From contig NZ_JBHULZ010000023.1 of the NCBI RefSeq assembly GCF_042684705.1, forward strand, positions 372,001-436,000: 64,000 bases of DNA, given 5' to 3'. Positions 1-7,310 of this stretch are shown here, in pieces. Position numbers and translations under genes: made by a program. The stretch's first letter is position 1; each line of letters starts with the position of its first letter. The notes under the pieces were generated by a model. It was not told the DNA's origin. It was given only the letters and a program-made list of their open reading frames with translations, and did no database searches. The stretch is from Mesonia sediminis. Lineage in GTDB: Bacteria > Bacteroidota > Bacteroidia > Flavobacteriales > Flavobacteriaceae.

Positions 1-2
1 AT

Positions 3-929
3 GAGGTTCATGAGTTCTCTGATGCTTTTCTCAATATTGCAAAAAAAGGAATTGATTATGAATATTATGATTTGCGTGAACGCTACGCATTTTTAATAAA
101 TAAATACTTCACAGAATTTAGAAAAAAAATACCTCAAGACTTCTTTGATTACAGAAAACAGGTGAACTTTAATGATGAAGATTTAACGAGTCATTACATT
201 TACCAACGATTTCTTGATAATTATTTAAAAAACAGATCTTTAGAATATTGTATTACGCACAACTTAGGGAGACCTTGTTTTAGTTTAAGTAATGTAGAAA
301 ATTTAGAGAGAAGACTTAAGCTTGCCGATTCGCTTTTTAAGAATGACAATTTAAGGAAACACTTTATTAAAAAATTTGCGAAAAACCAGATTATATTTTC
401 TGAAAATGACAAGCAAATAAGTGGCACGCTTAGCTTGGTTGAAACCTTAGGATTTTCTGATGATTTAATCAATCAGCTCAAGGCACTGGGTAAGGTTCAT
501 CGCTCTTTTTTCATCGGTGAAAACATAAAAGACAAAGAACTTGTTACGCCTAAAAATCAAAACAAAAGCTACCAAGAAATTGTAAAAAGAAATAGTATTA
601 TATTTTACTGGTCCGTTTATTCTTCAAACCATCATAAGGAATTACATCATAGAATAAATGAGCTAAGAAATAAGTATCCTGAAATTGATTTTATAGGAGT
701 TAATATAGACGCAACTGAGCCAAAAATTTGGAAAAAAACCTTGAGTAACTTTGATTACAATCAAGATTTTGAATACCAAATCAAAGAACTAAAGTGCGAT
801 AAAAGCTTATACAATAACTACCTTAATAAAATACTATTTGTGAATAAAAAGGGTGAAATTGTAAGAGGTGACATTCAGATAAGTGATCCGGATTTTGAAA
901 ATTATGTTTTAGAATTTTTAAACCTATAA
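3..929 (+). CDS. Thioredoxin-fold protein without CxxC (5' truncated by window)
   Basis: The reading frame is open from base 3, so the true start lies upstream of the window. The visible ~308 residues end in a thioredoxin/TlpA-like domain (about the last 120 residues): a beta strand with FYWSVYSSNHH, then a helix, then FIGVNID, and a late strand KILFVNKKGEIV that fits the usual cis-Pro/beta-4 region. The position where TlpA-type proteins carry WCxxC reads WSVYSS, so both catalytic cysteines are missing and a thiol-disulfide role is unlikely. The N-terminal part is helical and charged and I do not recognise it. Probably a flavobacterial TlpA-like protein of unknown function; the fold call is inference from pattern. 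Confidence 0.6.
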   Translation, partial: EVHEFSDAFLNIAKKGIDYEYYDLRERYAFLINKYFTEFRKKIPQDFFDYRKQVNFNDEDLTSHYIYQRFLDNYLKNRSLEYCITHNLGRPCFSLSNVENLERRLKLADSLFKNDNLRKHFIKKFAKNQIIFSENDKQISGTLSLVETLGFSDDLINQLKALGKVHRSFFIGENIKDKELVTPKNQNKSYQEIVKRNSIIFYWSVYSSNHHKELHHRINELRNKYPEIDFIGVNIDATEPKIWKKTLSNFDYNQDFEYQIKELKCDKSLYNNYLNKILFVNKKGEIVRGDIQISDPDFENYVLEFLNL

Positions 930-948
930 TTTTATTTGAAAAAATTAA

Positions 949-994
949 CGAACCCCAAACGTGAAGGTCTTTAGAATCTCCCGTTTAAGGTTCG
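949..994 (-). terminator. Hairpin downstream of nrdA
   Basis: Arms CGAACC-cc-AAACG (949-961) and CGTTT-aa-GGTTCG (982-994) pair into an 11-bp stem with one internal loop. Read on the minus strand it follows the nrdA stop and runs into TTAATTTTTT, so it probably terminates the nrd operon. The loop is long (20 nt) for a terminator, hence moderate confidence. Confidence 0.5.
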
Positions 995-1001
995 CTTTGT
1001 T

Positions 1002-2660
1002 TTACCCCTCACAACTAGCACAATTCACAAGATTACCTACAAATTCTTTAGAAACACTTTGGCTTCTTTGGTAATACAAGGTTTTAACACCTAATTTCCA
1101 GGCCTCAATAATCAATTTATTTACTTCTTTAATAGGTAAGCTCGCTGGAATGTTAATATTTAAACTTTGGGCTTGATCAATAAACTTTTGCCGAATTGAG
1201 GCTTGCTGTATAATTTCTAACTGACTAATTTCTTTAAAGGTTTTAAAAACAGCTTTCTCGTGTGTAGTTAATTTGTTTAGATGTTGCACGCTGCCGTGGT
1301 TTAACATTATGCTCCTCCACACGTCTTCATTATCAATACCTTTTTTTGCTAGTAATGTCTTTAAATAGCGGTTTTTACGCATAAAGTTTCCTTTTGATAA
1401 ACCAGCTTTATAATAATTACTGCTATAAGGTTCTATACCTGGAGAAACCTGTCCTAAAATGGCCGATGAGGAAGTAGTTGGGGCAATTGCCAATAAAGTT
1501 GTATTGCGCAATCCGTAACCTTTTAGTAGTTCTGGTTCTCCAAAAAAAGCAGCCAACTTTTGTGAAGCTGCTTTGGCTTGCTTGCTAATATGCTCAAAAA
1601 TTTTGTAATTCATTTGCTTAGCCTCTAAGCTTTCAAAAGCGATATTGTTTTTTTGTAAATAAGAATGCCAACCCATTGCTCCTAAGCCTAACGCACGGTG
1701 CCTCTTAGCGAAATTGTGAGCAGCCTTTAGGTAATAGTTCTCTTTAGTTTTTGCTATAAATTCTTCTAAAACAGCATCTAAAAAAAATACAGCTAATTCT
1801 ATGGTATTTGTATTTTTCCACTCATCATAACATTCTAAATTTAAAGAGGAAAGGCAACAGATAAAAGATTCTTCAGGCGTACTAGGTAGCATAATTTCAG
1901 AGCATAGATTACTAGCATTTATTGAATAGTTTTTATCTTTATATACCTGAGGCTTGCTTCTATTTACGTTATCTGTAAAAAAGAGATATGGCAAACCTTT
2001 TTGCTGTCTAGACGCTAACACCTTAGCCCATATTTCTCTTTTTTGCATATCTCCGTCAATCATTTCTTGCATCCAATAATCGGGAACACAAACGCCATAA
2101 AATAAATTTTGCAGTGGATTACCGATATCTTTTATTTGCAAAAATTCGAGAATATCGGGGTGGTCTACGTCTAGATACGCCGCAAAGGCTCCTCTTCTTA
2201 CCCCACCTTGCGAAATGGTATCCATGGCCGTATCAAATAGCTTCATAAAAGAAACAGCACCACTACTTCTTCCATTATCAGTTACAGTGCTACCTCTACC
2301 TCGAAGTGAACCAAAATAACCAGAAGTACCACCTCCTATTTTAGTTTGCATAATCACTTCTCCCAATTTATGGGTAATCCCTTCAATATTATCTGGTATA
2401 TGCACATTAAAACAAGAAATAGGCAAACCACGCTCAGTACCCATATTGGCCCAAATTGGGGAGCTCAGACTCATCCAGCCCTTCTCTATTATGTTGATAA
2501 ATTCTTCTTTTAATTCAGGTTTTTGTAATCGATTGGACGCAGCTGAAGCTACACGTTCTATAGCACCAGATACCGTTTCTCCTTTTAGTAAATAGCCTCT
2601 ATTTAATATTTGCTCACTTTCCTTGTTAAGCCACCATATATTGTTCATGTTTTTAATCAT
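1002..2660 (-). CDS. nrdA: Ribonucleoside-diphosphate reductase, alpha subunit (class I)
   Basis: Catalytic subunit that reduces ribonucleotides to deoxyribonucleotides. The redox cysteine in PISCFNV (about residue 83), the catalytic N-x-C-x-E in NASNLCSE (251-255), the partner Cys in FICCLSSLNL (268/269), the radical-transfer tyrosine pair in TLYYQR and the C-terminal shuttle CASC are all present. At ~550 residues it lacks the N-terminal ATP-cone of the E. coli enzyme, so dATP feedback through that domain should be absent. The start abuts the stop of the thioesterase gene (TAAATG); an ATG four codons later (2648) is an alternative. Last gene of the nrdB-thioesterase-nrdA operon, whose transcript begins with a cobalamin riboswitch. 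Confidence 0.95.
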   Translation of the reverse strand: MIKNMNNIWWLNKESEQILNRGYLLKGETVSGAIERVASAASNRLQKPELKEEFINIIEKGWMSLSSPIWANMGTERGLPISCFNVHIPDNIEGITHKLGEVIMQTKIGGGTSGYFGSLRGRGSTVTDNGRSSGAVSFMKLFDTAMDTISQGGVRRGAFAAYLDVDHPDILEFLQIKDIGNPLQNLFYGVCVPDYWMQEMIDGDMQKREIWAKVLASRQQKGLPYLFFTDNVNRSKPQVYKDKNYSINASNLCSEIMLPSTPEESFICCLSSLNLECYDEWKNTNTIELAVFFLDAVLEEFIAKTKENYYLKAAHNFAKRHRALGLGAMGWHSYLQKNNIAFESLEAKQMNYKIFEHISKQAKAASQKLAAFFGEPELLKGYGLRNTTLLAIAPTTSSSAILGQVSPGIEPYSSNYYKAGLSKGNFMRKNRYLKTLLAKKGIDNEDVWRSIMLNHGSVQHLNKLTTHEKAVFKTFKEISQLEIIQQASIRQKFIDQAQSLNINIPASLPIKEVNKLIIEAWKLGVKTLYYQRSQSVSKEFVGNLVNCASCEG

Positions 2661-3053
2661 TTAATCCAGTATAGGAGTTGGTTTTTTATTTTCATCTATG
2701 GCCACTAAAGTAAACAGGCCTTCTATTGATTTTTTTCGTGTGTTTTCTTCATACATCTCTTCTTGATAGATGGTAACGTTTACTTTTATACTCGTTCGGC
2801 CCACGCGAACAACTTCCCCGATAAGCTCAATAATAGTATCGGCAGGAATAGGTTCTTTAAAATCTATTTGACTAGAAGAAATGGTCACCATTTTTTTTCG
2901 ACTAAATCGCGTAGCGGTTATAAAAGCAACTTCATCCATCAAATGCATGGCAGTACCTCCAAAAAGCGTATCATAATGATTGGTAGTATTAGGAAAAACT
3001 ACTTTAAACAGTTGCGTTCTTGATTTACAAATGCGTTCTTTTAAATTTTTCAT
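2661..3053 (-). CDS. Acyl-CoA thioesterase, hotdog fold (YciA/BFIT type)
   Basis: A 130-residue single hotdog domain. The N-terminal NHYDTLFGGTAMHLMDE is the family signature (active-site Asn/His region followed by the hotdog helix with the catalytic acidic residue), and the strands around SSSQIDFKEPIPAD and VRVGRTSIKVNV complete the fold. Such enzymes hydrolyse fatty acyl-CoA to free acid and CoA in the cytoplasm. It is sandwiched between nrdB (29-bp gap) and nrdA (no gap), so it is transcribed with ribonucleotide reductase under the same riboswitch. I know no biochemical link between the two; the arrangement could be regulatory convenience. Substrate cannot be read from sequence. Confidence 0.88.
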   Translation of the reverse strand: MKNLKERICKSRTQLFKVVFPNTTNHYDTLFGGTAMHLMDEVAFITATRFSRKKMVTISSSQIDFKEPIPADTIIELIGEVVRVGRTSIKVNVTIYQEEMYEENTRKKSIEGLFTLVAIDENKKPTPILD

Positions 3054-3082
3054 CTATTTTTCTTTACGGATTTGAGTATTGT

Positions 3083-4057
3083 TTAAAATAAATCTAATGC
3101 GCTAATGCTCTTATCGTGCTTGGTATAATCTACCGGTCGCTTTGCAAAGAAATCATCTAATGAATTTGCAAATATCTCTTCTTCAAACCATTGCATGGGG
3201 AGATATTCTTGTGCGGTAATATTAAAAATGGGGTTTATTCCTATTTTTTTAAGGCTATCGTCTGTCCTAAATTTCATGAAATTTAGTAAATCTGATTGGT
3301 TTAAATGCGCTACTGCACCTTCTGCAAAAATCCAGTCGAGAATTTCTGCTTCGACTTCAATAGATTTTTTAACAATAACAGTAATTTCTTGTTTGGTTTC
3401 TTCCGTAAAGAAATCGGGAAACTCTTCTTTGATCTTGTTGATAATAAATATTCCCGCATTGGCATGAATTTGTTCGTCTATAGAAGTCCATGCGATGATA
3501 TTACTCACATTTTTCATTAAGCCTCTAAATCGTGTAAAAGAGAGAATGATTGCGAACTGACTAAATAAGGAAACATTTTCTATTAAAATGGCAAATAAGA
3601 TTAAGGAGAAAAGGTATTTCTTATTGTCATTTTCTTGTGTAAATTGAAGTGCCTGAGATAGATATTCAAACCGTTTTTTGATAACAGGAACATCCATTAG
3701 CTCTTCAAAGGCTTGATTATAGCCTAAAACCGACAACAAACGCGAGTAGGCTTCTGAATGTCTAAATTCACATTCGGCAAAAGTACTCCCCAAGCCATTA
3801 AATTCTGGTTTGGGTAAATGATGATACAAATCTCCCCAAAATGATTTTACCGCCACTTCAATTTGAGCAATGGCCAGTAAACTCTTTTTTAAAACTTGTT
3901 TTTCATTTAAGGTAAGTTGAGCCTGAAAGTCTTGTACGTCTGCGGTGAAATCTACCTCGTTGTGCACCCAAAACGATTTGTTAATCGCCTCTGTAAATTC
4001 TATTACTTCTGGGTATTCAAATGGTTTGTAATTTACTCTTTTGTCAAAAATGCTCAT
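3083..4057 (-). CDS. nrdB: Ribonucleoside-diphosphate reductase, beta subunit (class Id-like)
   Basis: Metal-cofactor subunit of class I RNR, 324 residues. Metal ligands by position: Glu67 (AQIEVAV), Glu97 and His100 (ECEFRHSEAY), Glu160 (LIENVSLF), Glu195 and His198 (DEQIH); Tyr104 sits where the radical tyrosine of class Ia lies. The first ligand is Glu, not the Asp84 of E. coli. From memory this pattern and numbering agree with the Flavobacterium johnsoniae enzyme described as class Id (dimanganese, tyrosine not required), so the same cofactor is a reasonable inference but cannot be read from sequence. No N-terminal ATP-cone. First gene of the operon, about 125 nt downstream of the cobalamin aptamer. 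Confidence 0.94.
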   Translation of the reverse strand: MSIFDKRVNYKPFEYPEVIEFTEAINKSFWVHNEVDFTADVQDFQAQLTLNEKQVLKKSLLAIAQIEVAVKSFWGDLYHHLPKPEFNGLGSTFAECEFRHSEAYSRLLSVLGYNQAFEELMDVPVIKKRFEYLSQALQFTQENDNKKYLFSLILFAILIENVSLFSQFAIILSFTRFRGLMKNVSNIIAWTSIDEQIHANAGIFIINKIKEEFPDFFTEETKQEITVIVKKSIEVEAEILDWIFAEGAVAHLNQSDLLNFMKFRTDDSLKKIGINPIFNITAQEYLPMQWFEEEIFANSLDDFFAKRPVDYTKHDKSISALDLF

Positions 4058-4181
4058 TGTGTATATTTATTTTAAGTGAAACAAAAACACAAAAAACAAA
4101 ATATACGTTATCTGCTTTAGGCTGAATTACCTTGAAACAAAAGACAACGGAATTTGCTTTTTATGCGAAAACAAATCCTCT

Positions 4182-4302
4182 TTGAAGAAGTTAGGTAATC
4201 TGACTTGACAGGTTTAATCCTGCTTACAGTTGCGCAACAGTTCGTGATTTTCACACGATTCCCCTAATGTACTTGAGTTAAAAAAACTTCGCTCTTCTTC
4301 AA
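4182..4302 (-). promoter_or_regulatory. Cobalamin (B12) riboswitch upstream of nrdB
   Basis: Read on the minus strand this 121-nt element has a perfect 9-bp closing stem (TTGAAGAAG at 4302-4294 with CTTCTTCAA at 4190-4182), GGGGAATCG (4265-4257), a CGTG/CACG hairpin with loop TGAAAAT (4257-4243), the conserved GCGCAACTGTAA (4235-4224), an AGCAGG..CCTGT hairpin, and the B12-box-type segment CAAGTCAGATTACCT (4207-4193). This is the core of cobalamin riboswitches; the short form without long peripheral helices resembles compact variants. It lies in the 5' leader of nrdB-thioesterase-nrdA, so B12 binding probably lowers expression of this B12-independent reductase. A B12 riboswitch on nrdAB is documented in Streptomyces coelicolor; I infer the same logic here. 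Confidence 0.9.
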
Positions 4303-4312
4303 TTTAGATGCC

Positions 4313-4345
4313 CAAAAGTAAACAAGATATCTCAGCTTGGCTAAA
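4313..4345 (-). promoter_or_regulatory. Promoter for riboswitch-nrdB transcript
   Basis: A Bacteroidetes -7 element TACTTTTG lies at 4320-4313 on the minus strand, with a weak -33 match (TTTAG, 4345-4341) 20 nt upstream. The predicted start near 4306 falls just before the first base of the aptamer closing stem at 4302, which supports the assignment. Confidence 0.5.
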
Positions 4346-4395
4346 AAACTTTTTAACCGGTGTTAATAAGTTTTTTAAATGATTATAGTGCAAAA

Positions 4396-4426
4396 AAAAA
4401 ATCAGCCAAAATTTGACTGATTTTTT
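4396..4426 (-). terminator. Terminator downstream of the transaldolase gene
   Basis: AAAAAATCAG (4396-4405) pairs with CTGATTTTTT (4417-4426), with inner CAAA/TTTG pairs. The A and T flanks let it work in both directions; on the minus strand it ends the transaldolase transcript and insulates the nrd leader. Confidence 0.75.
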
Positions 4427-4445
4427 ATTCGCTTTTGAAAAAATT

Positions 4446-5102
4446 TTACTGGTTACCTTTTTTGTAATCTGCCAAAAACTTTTCTAATCCAATATCGGTT
4501 AAGGGGTGTTTAAGGAGTCCTTCTATAGAAGAAAGCGGTCCTGTCATAACATCGGCACCAATTTTTGCACAATCAATAACGTGCATAGTATGCCTTACCG
4601 ATGCTGCTAGAATTTCGGTTTCAAATGCGTAGTTATCATATATTTGTCTTATTTCGGCTATCAAATTGAGTCCGTCTGTTGAGATATCATCTAATCTGCC
4701 TATAAACGGCGAAACATAGGTTGCACCTGCTTTTGCGGCAAGTAACGCTTGACCAGCCGAAAAAACAAGCGTACAATTGGTTTTAATTCCTTTTTGACTA
4801 AAATAACGTATAGCCTTAATGCCGTCTTTAATCATAGGAACTTTCACCACAATTTGATCATGTAATGCGGCTAGTTCTTCCCCCTCTTTAATTATATTAT
4901 CATAGTCCGTAGCAATAACTTCTGCGCTTACATCTCCTGTTACAATTTCACAGATAGCTTGGTAATGCTTTTTAATGTTATCTTCTCCTGTAATACCTTC
5001 TTTAGCCATTAAAGAAGGATTGGTAGTAACCCCATCAAGAACGCCTAAGTCCTGAGCTTCTTTTATTTGATCTAAGTTTGCTGTGTCTATAAAAAATTTC
5101 AT
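4446..5102 (-). CDS. Small transaldolase / fructose-6-phosphate aldolase family
   Basis: 218-residue class I aldolase of the short transaldolase (TalC/FSA) family, a cytoplasmic pentose-phosphate enzyme. MKFFIDTANLDQI at the N terminus, GVTTNPSLMAKEG, the Schiff-base lysine in VVKVPM (about residue 87), TNCTLVFSAGQALLAAKAGA, YVSPFIGRLDD and SVRHTMHV are all family hallmarks. Short members from different bacteria are either true transaldolases or fructose-6-phosphate aldolases, and the sequence alone does not decide. It is monocistronic, with its own promoter inside the end of the upstream SDR gene and a hairpin terminator after it. Confidence 0.93.
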   Translation of the reverse strand: MKFFIDTANLDQIKEAQDLGVLDGVTTNPSLMAKEGITGEDNIKKHYQAICEIVTGDVSAEVIATDYDNIIKEGEELAALHDQIVVKVPMIKDGIKAIRYFSQKGIKTNCTLVFSAGQALLAAKAGATYVSPFIGRLDDISTDGLNLIAEIRQIYDNYAFETEILAASVRHTMHVIDCAKIGADVMTGPLSSIEGLLKHPLTDIGLEKFLADYKKGNQ

Positions 5103-5125
5103 GCTGTGTTGTTTTTAAATTTTTA

Positions 5126-5154
5126 CAAATTTACATTTTATAATGTTTCATCAA
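5126..5154 (-). promoter_or_regulatory. Promoter for the transaldolase gene
   Basis: On the minus strand TTG (5154-5152), 18 nt, then TAAATTTG (5133-5126) match the Bacteroidetes -33/-7 consensus. It overlaps the last codons of the upstream SDR gene and gives a leader of roughly 20 nt. Confidence 0.55.
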
Positions 5155-5937
5155 CATTTTTTCATACCATTTGTCTGGTAAAATATGTTTGAGAGCAATG
5201 CTAAATTTCTGCAGCCAATCTCCTACCTTATAGTGTATCGTAGGATTCTTTTCTTGCATAACAGCATAAACCTTTTTCGCCATAAGGATGGGGTCTTGAC
5301 CTTTATCTACGTGTTCGTCCATCAAGGCTAAGGTTTCCTTATACTTTTTTTCATAGGGCGAGCCAGCAATTACTGGCGCGTGGTATCTGCCTGCAGCAAT
5401 ATTGGTAGCAAAATCACCTGGTGCAATATTGGTCATTTTAATATTAAAAGTTTTTAGCTCCATACGGTAGGCCTCGGTAGTCAGTTCAAGCGCTCCCTTT
5501 GTGGCTGAATAAATCCCCCGAAAGGGTAAACCCATATATCCTGCAATTGAGGTTATGTTGATAATAAAACCACTTTGTTTAGAACGCATATGCGGTAAAA
5601 CGGCTTTAATCACCTGTAAAGCTCCAAAATAATTAGTATCGAATACTTTTTTTATCTCGTGATCTGGTGTTTCTTCTAAAGGACCCGTAATTCCCATTCC
5701 TGCATTATTAATCAAATAATCTATTTGACCCTCTTTTTTGATTAGCTCTTGAACTGCTAATGCTATACTTTCTGGTTGGGTAACATCGAGTTTTAAAAAT
5801 TTAATGCCATCGATTTCATTTTCTTTAGGATTACGACTCGTTCCGTAAACGAGGTAACCTTTCTCCACCAGAAACATACCTATAGATTTTCCTATTCCTG
5901 AAGACGCTCCTGTAATCAATACAACTTGCTTGCTCAT
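5131..5937 (-). CDS. Short-chain dehydrogenase/reductase (classical SDR)
   Basis: Cytoplasmic NAD(P)-dependent oxidoreductase of unknown substrate. The Rossmann motif TGASSGIGKS is at the N terminus, NNAGMG about residue 80, the catalytic Ser in NITSIAG, and Tyr-x3-Lys in YSATKGALE, followed by the PGDFAT segment; about 268 residues is normal for classical SDRs. I place the start at the internal ATG (5937, MSKQVVLITG) because it fits the family; an in-frame ATG seven codons earlier (5958) would add residues before the first strand. Asn/Arg near the end of strand 2 (GTSRNPKE) suggests NADP preference, which is inference. No operon partner is obvious. Confidence 0.92.
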   Translation of the reverse strand: MSKQVVLITGASSGIGKSIGMFLVEKGYLVYGTSRNPKENEIDGIKFLKLDVTQPESIALAVQELIKKEGQIDYLINNAGMGITGPLEETPDHEIKKVFDTNYFGALQVIKAVLPHMRSKQSGFIINITSIAGYMGLPFRGIYSATKGALELTTEAYRMELKTFNIKMTNIAPGDFATNIAAGRYHAPVIAGSPYEKKYKETLALMDEHVDKGQDPILMAKKVYAVMQEKNPTIHYKVGDWLQKFSIALKHILPDKWYEKMLMKHYKM

Positions 5938-6041
5938 ATTTAAAATAATAGAGCGCAAATATCTACTTTTTTAAGAGAAAAATTAAAGATTTAGAGTAAA
6001 ATAAAAAGAAGATAGGCTTTGACCAATGTCATGAAAAAATG

Positions 6042-6135
6042 GCAAGCTACCCACATCACACCGCTACGACCGTTTACCTTTGCTGCGTTCCCGCCCTGGA
6101 GGATTCAACAGGAGCTGGTTGTGTGGGACTTGCCG
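6042..6135 (-). ncRNA. ffs: Signal recognition particle RNA (4.5S type)
   Basis: On the minus strand this ~95-nt sequence has long complementary ends (GCAAGTCCCACACAACC at the 5' end against GTGATGTGGGTAGCTTGC at the 3' end) and the universally conserved SRP domain IV loop, here GGCGGGAACGCAGCAAAGG followed by TAAACGG. This RNA binds Ffh and targets nascent membrane and secreted proteins to SecYEG. A strong Bacteroidetes promoter sits immediately upstream. A 65-codon open frame on the plus strand across this region is explained by the RNA gene. Confidence 0.92.
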
Positions 6136-6138
6136 CTG

Positions 6139-6168
6139 CAAATATACAAGGTTTATCTATTTTCGCAA
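6139..6168 (-). promoter_or_regulatory. Promoter for SRP RNA
   Basis: On the minus strand TTG (6168-6166), exactly 19 nt, then TATATTTG (6146-6139): an almost ideal Bacteroidetes promoter placed so that transcription begins at the first base of the SRP RNA. Confidence 0.8.
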
Positions 6169-6222
6169 GGATTTTTTTAATAGATTTGACTAAATTCGCT
6201 AACAAATTTAAAGCAAAATCTC

Positions 6223-7284
6223 GTGAAAACATTTAAAAACCTGACATTCATTTTATTAGCCACAAGCCTATTTTCTTGTTCGAGTTCAAAAAAAGAAGAA
6301 ATAGCTAAAATGAGTATTCAAGTTAAAGCTAAAAACGACTTATTACAACGTGATAGCCCAGTTAAATTCACCCTCAATAATCCTACAGACACTAGTTTTG
6401 ACAGTATACAGCTTTACTATGCAAATAAATATTTAGGTTCATCAAAAACCAATCAAATAGCTGCTAAACTAGTAGCTCCATTAGGAAAAAATCAGCTTAA
6501 AGCTGAAATATATTCAGCTGGCGAAAAATATACTATTGCACAAGAAATTGTGCTACATAACAACAAGCCTCCAAAGATTTATACCTATAAAATTAAAAAC
6601 AAATATCCGCACGATAACTTAGCATTTACTCAAGGATTAGAGTTTTTTAAGGACACTCTTTACGAAGGAACTGGTCGCAATGGATTCTCAAGTTTACGTA
6701 AAGTAGATTACAAAACGGGAAAGGTGTTAAAAAAGATCGAGTTAGATAAGCGTTATTTTGGCGAAGGTATAAGCATATTAAACGATAAAGTATACCAGCT
6801 TACTTGGCACGCTGGCCAAGGGTTTATTTATGATGTAAATCAACTCAAAAAACTAGGCACATTTAAATATGGTACCAGTAAAGAAGGTTGGGGACTTTGC
6901 AACGATGGTGAAAATTTTTACAAAAGCGATGGTACTGCAAAAATATGGAAGTTAGACGGTAAAACACTTGAAGAACTTAGTTACATACAACCGGTAACGC
7001 ACAAAAGTTTAAGCACGCGATTAAACGAATTAGAATGGGTAGACGGAAAAATATATGCCAACACTTGGCAGAAAGATGGTATTGCCATTATTAATCCGGA
7101 AAATGGAGCTATTGAAGGCTTAATTGACTTACGCGGATTGAAAAAAGAAAATGGAAATGCAGCACAATTAAATAATGAAGATTTAGTTTTAAATGGTATA
7201 GCCTTTAACAAAAAGTCAAATACACTGTTTGTCACGGGTAAACATTGGGATACTCTTTTTGAAATTGAAATTGAAGAAAGGTAA
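6223..7284 (+). CDS. Glutaminyl-peptide cyclotransferase-like lipoprotein
   Basis: 353 residues with a lipoprotein signal (LATSLFSCSSS, lipidated Cys about residue 19), a ~90-residue Ig-like linker and then a beta-propeller of the bacterial/plant-type glutamine cyclotransferase family. Family landmarks: YPHDNLAFTQGLEF, YEGTGRNGFSSLRKVD, YFGEGISILNDKVYQLTW, LNELEWVDGKIYANTW and LNGIAFN near the end. The enzyme class converts N-terminal Gln to pyroglutamate. The start is GTG, because the next in-frame ATG would remove the lipobox. Anchored in an envelope membrane, probably surface or periplasm. The next gene begins 26 bp later and may be cotranscribed. Confidence 0.85.
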   Translation: MKTFKNLTFILLATSLFSCSSSKKEEIAKMSIQVKAKNDLLQRDSPVKFTLNNPTDTSFDSIQLYYANKYLGSSKTNQIAAKLVAPLGKNQLKAEIYSAGEKYTIAQEIVLHNNKPPKIYTYKIKNKYPHDNLAFTQGLEFFKDTLYEGTGRNGFSSLRKVDYKTGKVLKKIELDKRYFGEGISILNDKVYQLTWHAGQGFIYDVNQLKKLGTFKYGTSKEGWGLCNDGENFYKSDGTAKIWKLDGKTLEELSYIQPVTHKSLSTRLNELEWVDGKIYANTWQKDGIAIINPENGAIEGLIDLRGLKKENGNAAQLNNEDLVLNGIAFNKKSNTLFVTGKHWDTLFEIEIEER

Positions 7285-7310
7285 TTAAAATTAATTTAAA
7301 CATAGCAGGG

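Noticed and set aside
963..976. 13-mer AAGGTCTTTAGAA shared with 41840-41852
   Set aside because: A single 13-base match in 64 kb of AT-rich DNA is expected by chance; flanks do not align.
6039..6236. 65-codon plus-strand open frame
   Set aside because: It lies across the minus-strand SRP RNA gene and its promoter; codons and composition are explained by the RNA.
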